DNA of 21,600 nucleotides from JAPOQD01 sp964620555 (lineage in GTDB: Bacteria > Pseudomonadota > Gammaproteobacteria > Pseudomonadales > Halieaceae), in NCBI GenBank assembly GCA_964620555.1, contig CAZUGZ010000038.1, positions 1 through 21,600 on the forward strand, read 5' to 3'. A model generated the notes under the pieces. That model did no database searches. It was not told the origin of the DNA and saw only the letters and a list, made by a program, of their open reading frames with translations. Of this stretch, positions 1 to 7,303 are shown one piece after another. Position 1 is the stretch's first letter. Each line of letters opens with the position of its first letter. Made by a program: the position numbers and the translations under genes.

Positions 1-101
1 GGTCACAACAACTCACCCGTTGCAAACGCGGGGCGGACCATACATGTTCTCTACAAAACCGCTCCCAACCCTGTTAATTGCCCCAATTCAAGTATATACT
101 C

Positions 102-115
102 TAGACATATGATGT
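102..115. promoter_or_regulatory. predicted TetR operator, TetR 1 promoter
   Basis: TAGACA-TA-TGATGT has a perfect left half and a weak right half of the shared palindrome. It begins one base after the -10-like TATACT (95-100) of the first TetR gene. Confidence 0.4.
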
Positions 116-161
116 ATTTTTCGACTTTGCAACCCGCACCGGTCCGGAAGGTGCGCGGATC

Positions 162-758
162 ATGACCGAAAAGCGCTCCTCACTTCGCAGTCAGCAGCGG
201 GAATTTACCCGGGCCCGCTTTATTGACGCGGGCATGGAGATTTTTGAAGAAGTCGGTTTCCACGATGCCACCATCGATATGATCACCCGGCGGGCGGGGG
301 CCAACCGGTCGACGTTCTACCTGCATTTCAAGGACAAGACCAACCTGATGATGGCGGCCAACGAGCGGATTTCTCCCGAGCGCAGGGATACCATGCGCCT
401 GATCAACGACATGCAGGATCCCAGCTTCAGCGAGTTCCGTGCCTGGATTGACCGCCTGGTCAAAGACTGGGAGGAGGACCACCGGATTTATGAAGCGATC
501 GTGCAGGCACAGTTGACCGAACCCAGTATTTCACAAAAAAACTTCGAGGTCGTGTGCGAGGACCTGACGGGCTACCTGTCACGATTCAAGGGCAAGAAAC
601 GCAAGGAAGCAGCCAATCGGCTGCAAAAGTTCATGATGCAGTTTGAAATGTACTTTTACACCACCATCTGCGAGTGTGCCGAGAAACCGTCATCGCTGGC
701 TCTGGACACGCTCGCCGACCTGGGACTGTACACCCTCTTCTACAAGACGAAGGACTGA
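162..758 (+). CDS. TetR/AcrR-family transcriptional regulator (copy 1)
   Basis: This is a 198-aa one-domain TetR-type repressor. The N-terminal DNA-binding domain covers about residues 15-62; the helix-turn-helix is around residues 36-57, with the recognition stretch AGANRSTFYLHFKDK. The remainder is a helical ligand-binding domain with no recognisable ligand signature. The start has a GGAAGG element about 10 bases upstream. A near-consensus -10 (TATACT, 95-100) is followed directly by a palindromic site (102-115) shared with six other promoters in the window, which suggests autorepression. It is closely related to the TetR at 1128-1718: 44 of 53 residues match across the DNA-binding region. 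The effector is probably the pathway substrate or a CoA intermediate, but this is inference. The family call is firm; the target is inferred. Confidence 0.93.
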   Translation: MTEKRSSLRSQQREFTRARFIDAGMEIFEEVGFHDATIDMITRRAGANRSTFYLHFKDKTNLMMAANERISPERRDTMRLINDMQDPSFSEFRAWIDRLVKDWEEDHRIYEAIVQAQLTEPSISQKNFEVVCEDLTGYLSRFKGKKRKEAANRLQKFMMQFEMYFYTTICECAEKPSSLALDTLADLGLYTLFYKTKD

Positions 759-773
759 TTCCCGGAGGGCCGC

Positions 774-1034
774 GTGGCACCCCCGTCACCAGCGCCGGCA
801 ACGATGCCGCGGCACCTCGTAGGCGTGACCATCGGAGAACCTGTCAGGGTCCGGCACGAAGCATACGATGGTGGAGCGGTGACCGGGCCCCTCGCCTGGG
901 TGGGCGAGCATGATTTTGCCGTCAACCTGCGCAATGAGCAGGTTGGAGAAATGCGCGTCTACTTCCCCAAGCAGGGTTTTGCGGTGTCGCGGACTCAGCC
1001 CGTTGCTGCGCGGGAAGTCGATGGTGAGAATTGA
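774..1034 (+). CDS. small hypothetical protein between the two TetR genes
   Basis: This 86-residue ORF starts with GTG, 15 bases after the stop of the first TetR gene, with a good ribosome-binding site (GGAGGG, 764-769). It reads through to just before the promoter region of the second TetR gene. After a proline-rich start, residues 14-72 look like a compact beta-rich domain (GEPVRVRHEA, AWVGEHDFAVNL, RVYFPKQGFAV), perhaps a small SH3-like or PilZ-like barrel, but no diagnostic motif is present and I do not recognise the family. Position and spacing suggest it is co-transcribed with the upstream regulator. It might be a non-coding artefact; the strong RBS and protein-like composition argue for a real gene. 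Confidence 0.5.
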   Translation: MAPPSPAPATMPRHLVGVTIGEPVRVRHEAYDGGAVTGPLAWVGEHDFAVNLRNEQVGEMRVYFPKQGFAVSRTQPVAAREVDGEN

Positions 1035-1035
1035 A

Positions 1036-1049
1036 TATACAACTGTTGT
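1036..1049. promoter_or_regulatory. predicted TetR operator, TetR 2 promoter
   Basis: TATACA-AC-TGTTGT has the ACA-NN-TGT core and an 11-bp near-perfect palindrome (1039-1049). It lies about 80 bases before the TetR 2 start, in the only non-coding stretch upstream of it. The promoter elements themselves are poor. Confidence 0.4.
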
Positions 1050-1127
1050 TTTTAAAGATTGATGTTACACTGAAGCCATGAAAGCAACGAGGTGGAACCT
1101 GCAACCGCGGCAGACCGGGAAGCGACC

Positions 1128-1718
1128 ATGAGTTCCACGTCCTCACTGCGCAGCCAGCAACGGGATTTCACCCGGGCGTGCTTTATCAACTCGGCGCTCG
1201 AGGTATTCGAAGAAGTCGGATTCAACGACGCCACCATCGATATGATTACCCGCAAAGCGGGTGCCAACCGATCGACCTTCTACCTGCATTTCAAGGACAA
1301 GGTGGACCTGATACTGGCCTCTCAGGAACAGCTCGAACCGGGAGCGGCGGTCGTGTACGAGCCCATCAACAACATGATTGAACCGGATTACGCCCAATTC
1401 CGGGCCTGGGTCGATTACATGTCAGGGCTCTGGGAAACAAACCAGAAAGTGTACGAAGCCATCCTGCATGCCCAACTCGCCGAACCTCGCTTCGCCAAGG
1501 CCAGCTACGTTCAGAAGTTCGGGTTCCTGGAACACTACCTGGAGCGCTTCGGGGGAAGTGAACCGGAAGAGGCCAAGGTGCGCCTGGAAATGTTCCTGAT
1601 GCAACTCGAAATGTATTTCTTTACGACGATCTGCGCCGGTGCAGAGAAGCCGGGGCCGGACGATCTCGACTCCCTGGCAAAGTTGGGGTATTATGCGCTG
1701 TTCAAGCAAACGGCCTGA
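1128..1718 (+). CDS. TetR/AcrR-family transcriptional regulator (copy 2)
   Basis: This is a 196-aa TetR-type repressor, paralogous to the one at 162-758. I chose the ATG at 1128 because it aligns with the other TetR start and has GGGAAG 5 bases upstream; a longer GTG start at 1092 would add 12 unaligned residues. The helix-turn-helix (about residues 35-56) differs from copy 1 at only a few positions, and the recognition segment AGANRSTFYLHFKDK is identical, so both proteins should bind the same operator. The ligand-binding domains have diverged more in residues 65-110, suggesting different inducers. A palindrome (1036-1049) of the shared type lies upstream. It is convergent with the ferredoxin gene that ends at 1758. 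Confidence 0.93.
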   Translation: MSSTSSLRSQQRDFTRACFINSALEVFEEVGFNDATIDMITRKAGANRSTFYLHFKDKVDLILASQEQLEPGAAVVYEPINNMIEPDYAQFRAWVDYMSGLWETNQKVYEAILHAQLAEPRFAKASYVQKFGFLEHYLERFGGSEPEEAKVRLEMFLMQLEMYFFTTICAGAEKPGPDDLDSLAKLGYYALFKQTA

Positions 1719-1725
1719 GATGTCG

Positions 1726-1753
1726 CTGCCGGATTCCGGTAGACGGCGGGCAG
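1726..1753. terminator. possible terminator between TetR 2 and ferredoxin genes
   Basis: Between convergent genes, CTGCC (1726-1730) can pair with GGCAG (1749-1753), followed by TCTTTC; alternatively CCGGA/TCCGG (1729-1739) forms a tight inner palindrome. Either could end the TetR transcript. The T-tract is short. Confidence 0.3.
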
Positions 1754-1757
1754 TCTT

Positions 1758-2033
1758 TCAAAACAGTGCCACTTCGACAGTTTCAGTGACCGGCACCGAC
1801 TGGCAGGCGAGTACATAACCCTCTTCCAGGTCTCTCTCGTCGAGCACATTGTTCTGCCTCATCTGCACCTGCCCCTTGCGCAGTTCCACCATGCAGGTAC
1901 CACAATCACCGTTCTCGCAACTGGAGGAAAGCGCAACATTGGAGCGACGGGCGGTCTCCAACAGGGTCTCCCCGGAACAGTAGGGGGCGCTGGTCCTGGC
2001 GTTGCCGCGACAGAATACGACGACCTCCGTCAC
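1758..2033 (-). CDS. plant-type [2Fe-2S] ferredoxin
   Basis: This 91-aa stand-alone ferredoxin has the cluster ligands Cys39, Cys44, Cys47 and Cys77, in the pattern C-x4-C-x2-C-x29-C with the context SCENGDCGTCMVEL. That spacing is typical of plant-type ferredoxin domains, including those fused at the C-terminus of phthalate-dioxygenase or vanillate-demethylase reductases. Here it occurs alone, without FMN or NAD domains. It would pass electrons to a Rieske oxygenase; which of the two in the window is not shown. The GTG start lies 7 bases after the stop of the TonB receptor gene, with no clear RBS of its own, so translation is probably coupled to it. Confidence 0.88.
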   Translation of the reverse strand: MTEVVVFCRGNARTSAPYCSGETLLETARRSNVALSSSCENGDCGTCMVELRKGQVQMRQNNVLDERDLEEGYVLACQSVPVTETVEVALF

Positions 2034-2040
2034 GACCCGT

Positions 2041-4464
2041 TTACATATTCACGGTGAAGCGCAGCCAGATTTCCCGGCCCGGTTCCGCAAAGCACAGCCC
2101 GTTGTCATAGCTGCCGGGCAGAATGGGATTGAAAGGCAGGCCCGAAGGATTGGGGACTAATCCGGCCGCCTGGTCAAAGGGCCCGGAGAAGCAGGTCGAA
2201 GCGGTGATCTCATCCTCCAGGTTACTGCCGATCAGCGCCAGCTCCCAATTCTGGTCCTGGGGATAGAGGCGCAGGGCAGCGCTGGACTTCCAGTAGTCGT
2301 CCTGCAGCGTACGGGGGTTCCGGGTCACGTTCATCCACATCTCGTCGGCGTAGGTGGTGCTGGCAGCAATGCCAAGCATCAGATCGCCGGCACCGAGTGC
2401 GAACTGGTAGTCGAATCCGAAGCTCCCGGTCCATTCAGGCGAACGGGGCAGGTCTTCTCCCGAGAGATCCTGTGCGGTGAACCCGCCCAGTGCAAAGCCC
2501 GGCGCCAACTCGTTGGCGCCCGGTTCGAAGTTGCGGGCGCAGCCCTGGGCGATGAGCTGGCCTCCGTAGCAGGGAGCATCCGGGAATTCCTCGAACTCAC
2601 CCCGGTTGTAGTTGATGGCACCGTGCAGGGTCAGGCCCTCCACGGCCGCGGGGGCATAGGTCAGTTCCACCTCCACACCACTGACCTCTGCGGTTGCCGC
2701 GTTGACTACCTTGAGCAGGGTACCGGTACCGCCGGGAATCGAAATTGTCTTGCTGACCTGCAGATCGTCGTACTCGTAGTAGTAGGCGCTGGCATTCACC
2801 CGCAGGGTGTTGTCCAGCAACATGCCCTTGAACCCGATCTCACCGCCTTCGGCGGTTTCGGGCTCATAGGAGCGATCGTCCGCGGTGGGCTGGTCCACGT
2901 TGAAGGAACCGGATTTCCAGCCGGACCGGTAGGCTGCGAACAGGGTGATATTGTCCCGCACCTGCCAGTTCAGGGTCACCTCGGGCAATAGATCGTCGGC
3001 GTCGATATTGTCCACCGCCAGGGCAACCGGACCGACCCCGGGGAACCCGAAGAAGGTGCCGTTGTCCACCGTACTCAGGTCGCGCTCTTCCTCGATATAG
3101 CGCAGCCCGCCCGCCAGTTCAACGGTATCGCTGATGTCCACGGTCAACTGGCCAAAAACGGAAAATGTCTCGATATCGATATCCTGGAAGTTGTAGTTGA
3201 ACACGCCAAACGCCGGAACCTTTGATGCGTGAATGAAATCCTGGCTGGCATCCTCGTAGAACAGGCCGACCACACCGTTCAACGGTCCCTCAAAGTCCGT
3301 GGCCAACCGGAACTCCTGGGTGAAGTACTCCTGTTCATGGGAATTGGGGGCATCCACCAGCACACTGCCCGGGAAGCCCAGGAAGGCCGAAGTCTGGTCG
3401 ACCGTGCCGGGTTGAAAGGTGCCGTTGATGTTGAACTCGTGGCTGTTGTCGGAGTACCCCGTCACCGAGGTGAGGGTCAGTGCGTCGCTCAGGCTGGCGT
3501 TGATCTCCAGCGTGGAGAAGAACAGATCCGTTTGCTGGTACGGTACGCCCCCATTGGGTGTACCGGGGAACGCCCGGAGATCGAGATCCGCGATGGTGGC
3601 CTTGTCATCCAGCACGCATTTCTCTATCGGGTCGAAGTCGGTATCACAGCCGACGACCTGTGCGGTACCGCCGTCCCCGTCGATATCCCGATCCTCATAG
3701 CTGGCCTTGAAGCGGATGCTGAGCTGGTCGCTGGGATCAAACAGCAACGTCAGGCGGGCAAAAATGCTGTCGCCATTGGGGAAGGAACTGTGTTTGGGGC
3801 CGGCGCCACCCAGCCCTGCGCCGGGCCGGGCCTCGTTCTCGAAGTAACCCTCCTGTTCGTTGTAGGCCACGGCCAGGCGAGCCTTGACCGTGTCACTCAG
3901 GGGGCCGGAGAGAATGCCTTCGACGAGGTATTTTTCCGCCTCGGTCTCATAGCCCAGGCGCGTCATTGCCTCGAACTCCTCCCCCGGGTCCTCGGTGCGG
4001 ATGGTAATGATGCCGCCTGGGCTGTTCTTGCCGAAAAACAACGCCTGTGGCCCCTTCAGTACCTCGACCTGGCGTACGTCGAAAAAGCTTGTACGCAGCA
4101 CGCCGCCGTGACTGAACTGGATACCGTCCACGTTTACCGCGACGGCGCCGTCGGTGGCCGGGTTGAACGCAGTGCTGCCAATACCGCGGATGGTGGCATT
4201 GCCACCGACGCTACCCACGTTGTTGCCGACAATCAGCCCTGGAACGCGACTGGCGAGATTGAAGAAACTGGTGGTCTGATACGCCTCCAGGCCAGCCCTG
4301 TCGATGGTGACACTGGTGACCGGCACATCGAGGAAACCCTCCTCGCGTTTACGGGCGGTCACGATCACTTCCTCCAACTGCGCGTTGACGAACTCAACGG
4401 GGACAGCCAGTGACAGGCAGATTCCCGCCGGCAGGATAAAACGTCTTATTCTTGCTGCAGACAT
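2041..4464 (-). CDS. TonB-dependent outer-membrane receptor
   Basis: This 807-aa receptor has an N-terminal signal peptide (positively charged start, hydrophobic residues about 9-22, likely cleavage after VNA at 26-28) followed immediately by a TonB-box-like EEVIVTARKRE. The plug domain (about 45-160) carries VPGLIVGNN, the NATIRGIGS motif and VEVLKGPQALFFGKNSPGG. The rest is a 22-strand-type beta barrel ending in an aromatic-rich last strand (REIWLRFTVNM). Length is normal for the family. A GGAGG RBS precedes the ATG. Receptors of this subclass are common in marine proteobacteria that take up complex organic molecules; with the oxygenases nearby it probably imports the pathway substrate rather than a siderophore, but that is inference. 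Its promoter (4538-4566) carries the shared TetR-type palindrome. Confidence 0.95.
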   Translation of the reverse strand: MSAARIRRFILPAGICLSLAVPVEFVNAQLEEVIVTARKREEGFLDVPVTSVTIDRAGLEAYQTTSFFNLASRVPGLIVGNNVGSVGGNATIRGIGSTAFNPATDGAVAVNVDGIQFSHGGVLRTSFFDVRQVEVLKGPQALFFGKNSPGGIITIRTEDPGEEFEAMTRLGYETEAEKYLVEGILSGPLSDTVKARLAVAYNEQEGYFENEARPGAGLGGAGPKHSSFPNGDSIFARLTLLFDPSDQLSIRFKASYEDRDIDGDGGTAQVVGCDTDFDPIEKCVLDDKATIADLDLRAFPGTPNGGVPYQQTDLFFSTLEINASLSDALTLTSVTGYSDNSHEFNINGTFQPGTVDQTSAFLGFPGSVLVDAPNSHEQEYFTQEFRLATDFEGPLNGVVGLFYEDASQDFIHASKVPAFGVFNYNFQDIDIETFSVFGQLTVDISDTVELAGGLRYIEEERDLSTVDNGTFFGFPGVGPVALAVDNIDADDLLPEVTLNWQVRDNITLFAAYRSGWKSGSFNVDQPTADDRSYEPETAEGGEIGFKGMLLDNTLRVNASAYYYEYDDLQVSKTISIPGGTGTLLKVVNAATAEVSGVEVELTYAPAAVEGLTLHGAINYNRGEFEEFPDAPCYGGQLIAQGCARNFEPGANELAPGFALGGFTAQDLSGEDLPRSPEWTGSFGFDYQFALGAGDLMLGIAASTTYADEMWMNVTRNPRTLQDDYWKSSAALRLYPQDQNWELALIGSNLEDEITASTCFSGPFDQAAGLVPNPSGLPFNPILPGSYDNGLCFAEPGREIWLRFTVNM

Positions 4465-4494
4465 CGAAAACCTCCGAATATAGATGGCGTGTGT

Positions 4495-4514
4495 GGCAAG
4501 TTTTTTGGATTGCC
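4495..4514 (-). other. stem-loop in the receptor 5' untranslated region
   Basis: On the minus strand GGCAA and TTGCC form a 5-bp stem around a 10-base A-rich loop, lying between the predicted transcription start (about 4531) and the RBS of the TonB receptor. It is short and may have no function; a role in mRNA stability or control is possible. Confidence 0.25.
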
Positions 4515-4537
4515 AGTCTTTATATCATCACTAGCCG

Positions 4538-4566
4538 ATTATAAGCTATTTAGTAGTTAAAACCAA
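4538..4566 (-). promoter_or_regulatory. sigma-70-type promoter of the TonB receptor gene
   Basis: On the minus strand there is a perfect -10 (TATAAT, 4538-4543) and a -35-like TTGGTT (4561-4566, 3 of 6 matches) separated by exactly 17 bases. The shared palindrome at 4563-4576 overlaps the -35, as expected for repression. Confidence 0.6.
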
Positions 4567-4576
4567 CAAGTGTCTA
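4563..4576. promoter_or_regulatory. predicted TetR operator, receptor promoter
   Basis: The sequence CCAACA-AG-TGTCTA is a member of the shared 14-bp palindrome family (core ACA-NN-TGT). The right half is a perfect match to the consensus. It overlaps the -35 of the receptor promoter. Confidence 0.5.
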
Positions 4577-4629
4577 TTTTCTATTTATATGTGATCCCCT
4601 GCTCGCCCGATTTCTGTGCCGGCGGCCTC

Positions 4630-5814
4630 TCAATCTCCAGTGGGGGAAAACGCCGCGGGGAACGCCAGGGAAATATCGGTGCTGCCAAGCCCGTAGCGAT
4701 CCAGGGAATACACTGCCCTGCCGTGCTTGTGTTGCTGGTTGTTCCTCAGCCAGGTTTGCATGGGCCGGCGCGATGATTCAGTGAAGCGAATACCGCAACG
4801 CTCATAGATCCGGGCAGCGATGGCGAGGGGATCGGATACGATATCCAGGTAGGAAACGTCGAAAACGTCGATCCCGGCACCGAGTTCAGCCCGGTCCCGG
4901 TGCCACCGGTTCATCTCGTGGGACCAGAATTCCAGCGCATCGCGGCCATGTTTCTCCAGGTCGAGGTGCCGCAGAAGCGGCCGAGTAGCTCCTTCCATCA
5001 GGCGGCAGTAGGAAGGCATGACCTCCAGCATGTCGCGCTGCGAATGGACAAAAAATGCCCGCGGAAACACCTCGTGCAAGGCCTGCAGGCAACCCAGCGC
5101 ACCCGGGTTCTTCAACACCCAGCGTCGGCCCCGCCTGCCCCCGTCCTGCCACTGCAGGTACTGCAACACCAGCTTCTCATAGCGATGCGCCGGCAGCCTG
5201 GGCCGCGCCCGCACCCAATCCAGGTACGACCGGGAAGGGTACAGGGAGAACAGCAGGGGGTACTCGAAGGTCATCAACAGCAGGTAGCTGTCCTCGTCGA
5301 CCTCGGTCGCCGCGGTCTCGTGAGAAGTAGTGAAATCCGCGTTGGCGCGGGTGGCCTCCTCCACCAGCCTGGCAAATTGCAGCCGACCATGGGGCTCACC
5401 GGGCAGTTCATCATCAAAAGGCAGCGGGTTGAGCAGCTTCCACAGGGGCAGACCCTGCATTCCCGGGTCGGCGGACAGCAACCGTTGCAACTTGGTGGTT
5501 CCGGTTCGCGGCATGCCGATTACCACGATGGGATCGGAGACATCTTCCGCAGTGATTTCCGGGTGTGCCCGCAGTTCCCGCTGCAATCGCAGGCGGTTCA
5601 CCAGCAGGCGCTGTACCGTGGCTCTGAAACTGATCGTCCCGGCTTCAGACAGGTCGACATCCGACCCGACGCCGCTGATCAGCGCTTCCAGCGGTTCCAG
5701 GAAGTGGGTATCGCCAAAGTCTGTCAGCCCCGCCTCCTGGCGGGCAGCCGCAAGGGCCAGTTCGACAGTGAAGGGCCGATCGAGGTGACGCAGCGGCGTA
5801 TCGCCCTGGAACAT
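4630..5814 (-). CDS. sulfotransferase family protein (P-loop PAPS-binding)
   Basis: This 394-aa protein has the hallmarks of the Sulfotransfer_3-type family. The 5'-phosphosulfate-binding loop is GMPRTGTTKLQRLL (about residues 100-113), and VLKNPGALG follows at 233-241. The 3'-phosphate-binding segment HSQRDMLEVMPSYCRL lies at about 257-272 with Arg260 and Ser268. Such enzymes transfer sulfate from PAPS to hydroxyl groups. In hydrocarbon or steroid clusters of proteobacteria and mycobacteria, members often have no tested function, so a sulfated pathway product is only a guess. The ATG at 5814 is preferred over an adjacent GTG (5817); a GAGAA element precedes it. It is the last gene of the minus-strand run, about 107 bases after the SnoaL-like gene. 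Confidence 0.85.
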   Translation of the reverse strand: MFQGDTPLRHLDRPFTVELALAAARQEAGLTDFGDTHFLEPLEALISGVGSDVDLSEAGTISFRATVQRLLVNRLRLQRELRAHPEITAEDVSDPIVVIGMPRTGTTKLQRLLSADPGMQGLPLWKLLNPLPFDDELPGEPHGRLQFARLVEEATRANADFTTSHETAATEVDEDSYLLLMTFEYPLLFSLYPSRSYLDWVRARPRLPAHRYEKLVLQYLQWQDGGRRGRRWVLKNPGALGCLQALHEVFPRAFFVHSQRDMLEVMPSYCRLMEGATRPLLRHLDLEKHGRDALEFWSHEMNRWHRDRAELGAGIDVFDVSYLDIVSDPLAIAARIYERCGIRFTESSRRPMQTWLRNNQQHKHGRAVYSLDRYGLGSTDISLAFPAAFSPTGD

Positions 5815-5921
5815 CACTTCTCACCATCGCCCGGCCAATTCAGGCAGAAGTTACCGGCGGCCGTTTGCAAAGCCGTCTGGCGGGTCTGCACTAACCGGGT
5901 GAATGGTTCGGCCACGGCGGG

Positions 5922-6341
5922 CTAGCCATCGAGCATGAACCGCCAACCCGCATTCATGAGCTCCGGGTTGAAAAATTCCCGCCACAGGTTGATTTTTCCG
6001 TCCCGAAAGCCGAACACCATGATGTAGCGGTTCTGGTAGGTGGCGCCGTTGGCGGCGAAGATGGCCATGCTGGTCTGTTCGAAGACCACCACGTCCTGCC
6101 CGGGGCAATCGTACAGCTCGTGGATATTGAGCTTGAACTTTTTGAAGACGCTGGGGACGAGCTGCATCCCGCTCATGAAGAGTTCCTTGCCACGCCGCAT
6201 CGGGCCAACGTGAAACGCCTGGAAGGGCACTTCGATCACGATGTCCTCGTGGATATGCTGGTTGATCTGATCGAACTCGTAGTTGGAAACGTGATCGATG
6301 ACCTTGCGGGTGATCTCCGCATTGCTCAGTTGTTCGCTCAT
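5922..6341 (-). CDS. SnoaL-like (NTF2-fold) protein
   Basis: This 139-aa protein starts at an ATG with a very strong RBS (GGAGGAGG, 6 bases upstream); a longer upstream start is not needed. The sequence has the order of an NTF2/SnoaL fold: N-terminal helices, then EDIVIEVPFQ (32-41), a helix with RRGKELFMSGM, then strands ending in NRYIMVFGFRDGKINLWREFFNPE (104-127). The family includes ketosteroid isomerases, polyketide cyclases and epoxide hydrolases, and also ring-hydroxylating dioxygenase beta subunits, so a role in isomerisation or hydration of a ring intermediate is plausible. No catalytic residue set could be assigned with confidence. It lies 19 bases after the alpha/beta hydrolase, so they are almost certainly co-transcribed. 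Confidence 0.8.
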   Translation of the reverse strand: MSEQLSNAEITRKVIDHVSNYEFDQINQHIHEDIVIEVPFQAFHVGPMRRGKELFMSGMQLVPSVFKKFKLNIHELYDCPGQDVVVFEQTSMAIFAANGATYQNRYIMVFGFRDGKINLWREFFNPELMNAGWRFMLDG

Positions 6342-6360
6342 GTCTAACCTCCTCCTGCCA

Positions 6361-7236
6361 TTACACGTGTTCGAGAAAAAACGCGCAGGCATCGTTCATG
6401 GTTTTGTCCAGGTATTCGCCGTCATACCAATCGTAGTGACCACAGTCGTAGGTGATCAGCTTCTTGGGTTCTTTGGTGGCCTCGTACAGCGCCCGGAAAC
6501 TGTCCGTGTCGGCCACTATATCCTTCTCGGCCAGAAAATAGGCAATCGGCTTTTCGATTCGGTGTGCCACATCGATGGGCCGGAAATCCACTACCCGCGC
6601 CATGGAATCGAAACCCATCCAATTGTGCCAGGCGGGCACCGCTTCCCACATCTCCGGTTCCCAGGAGCGGCTGTCGGGATCGATAAACAGGTCCAGCACC
6701 GTCAAACAGCGATCGACTTCATTGGTGAGAACCCGCCTGGTTCTGGCCTCGACCATTTTCTGTTCCCACTCGGCCATTTGTGCCGGAGTGCGGTCACTGG
6801 TAATGGCCTGGTAACCATCGGCCACACCACCGGTACCTACCCCGGCCTGTACCCGGCTGTCCAGCGCCATGGTGTAGGGGGTGATCAGCGCACCAAAACT
6901 GGCCCCGAACTGCGCCATGCGATCGCCATCGATGAAGGGTTGCGCCTGCAGCCACGAAAATCCGTTGCGGCAATCTTCCACCTGCTCCAGGGGCGCCATT
7001 CTTCCCCGCTCACCACCGCTGTCTCCCCAGCCGCGGTAATCGATTGCCAGCGCCAGGAAGCCCGCCTTGACAAAGTACTCGGCGAACAGCGGCTGCACCA
7101 TTTTGCGAATTCCGGTAAAGCCCTGGCACTGCAGGATCACCGGGTACTGCCTGCTTTCATCGAAGTCATCCGGCAGGTGGAGGTCACCGACCACGACATC
7201 GCCATCGCTGTAATAGGTAATCGTTCTGGTTTGCAT
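6361..7236 (-). CDS. alpha/beta hydrolase
   Basis: This 291-aa alpha/beta hydrolase is of the dienelactone-hydrolase / X-Pro-peptidase-like esterase type. The nucleophile elbow is FGASFGA (Ser113), the oxyanion region is probably QGFTGIRK (38-45), and LAIDYRGWGDSGG (63-75) is typical of the fold. The acid is probably Asp239 or Asp243 (AEKDIVAD), and the base is His267 (DCGHYDWYDG). It would hydrolyse an ester, lactone or C-C bond of a pathway intermediate in the cytoplasm; there is no signal peptide. The RBS GGGAGGA is 6-7 bases before the ATG. It is followed after 19 bases by the SnoaL-like gene and preceded, 67 bases away, by an SDR gene. The exact substrate is unknown. Confidence 0.88.
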   Translation of the reverse strand: MQTRTITYYSDGDVVVGDLHLPDDFDESRQYPVILQCQGFTGIRKMVQPLFAEYFVKAGFLALAIDYRGWGDSGGERGRMAPLEQVEDCRNGFSWLQAQPFIDGDRMAQFGASFGALITPYTMALDSRVQAGVGTGGVADGYQAITSDRTPAQMAEWEQKMVEARTRRVLTNEVDRCLTVLDLFIDPDSRSWEPEMWEAVPAWHNWMGFDSMARVVDFRPIDVAHRIEKPIAYFLAEKDIVADTDSFRALYEATKEPKKLITYDCGHYDWYDGEYLDKTMNDACAFFLEHV

Positions 7237-7303
7237 AGATCGTCCTCCCGATCACAATCTGTTCAATGGCCCCTGCCCGAAAAAAGCCCGCGGCTCCCGT
7301 TGG

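Noticed and set aside
3229..4413. Long plus-strand ORF (394 codons) opposite the TonB receptor gene
   Set aside because: It is the antisense shadow of a well-supported receptor gene in high-G+C DNA; no domain or RBS supports it. The same holds for long frames opposite the sulfotransferase, both Rieske genes, the P450 and the MDR.
6333..6346. TGTCTA half-site at the SnoaL-like gene start
   Set aside because: The left half lacks the ACA core (TTCGCT), and the site lies in the start codon/RBS region within an operon, with no promoter next to it. Treated as chance.
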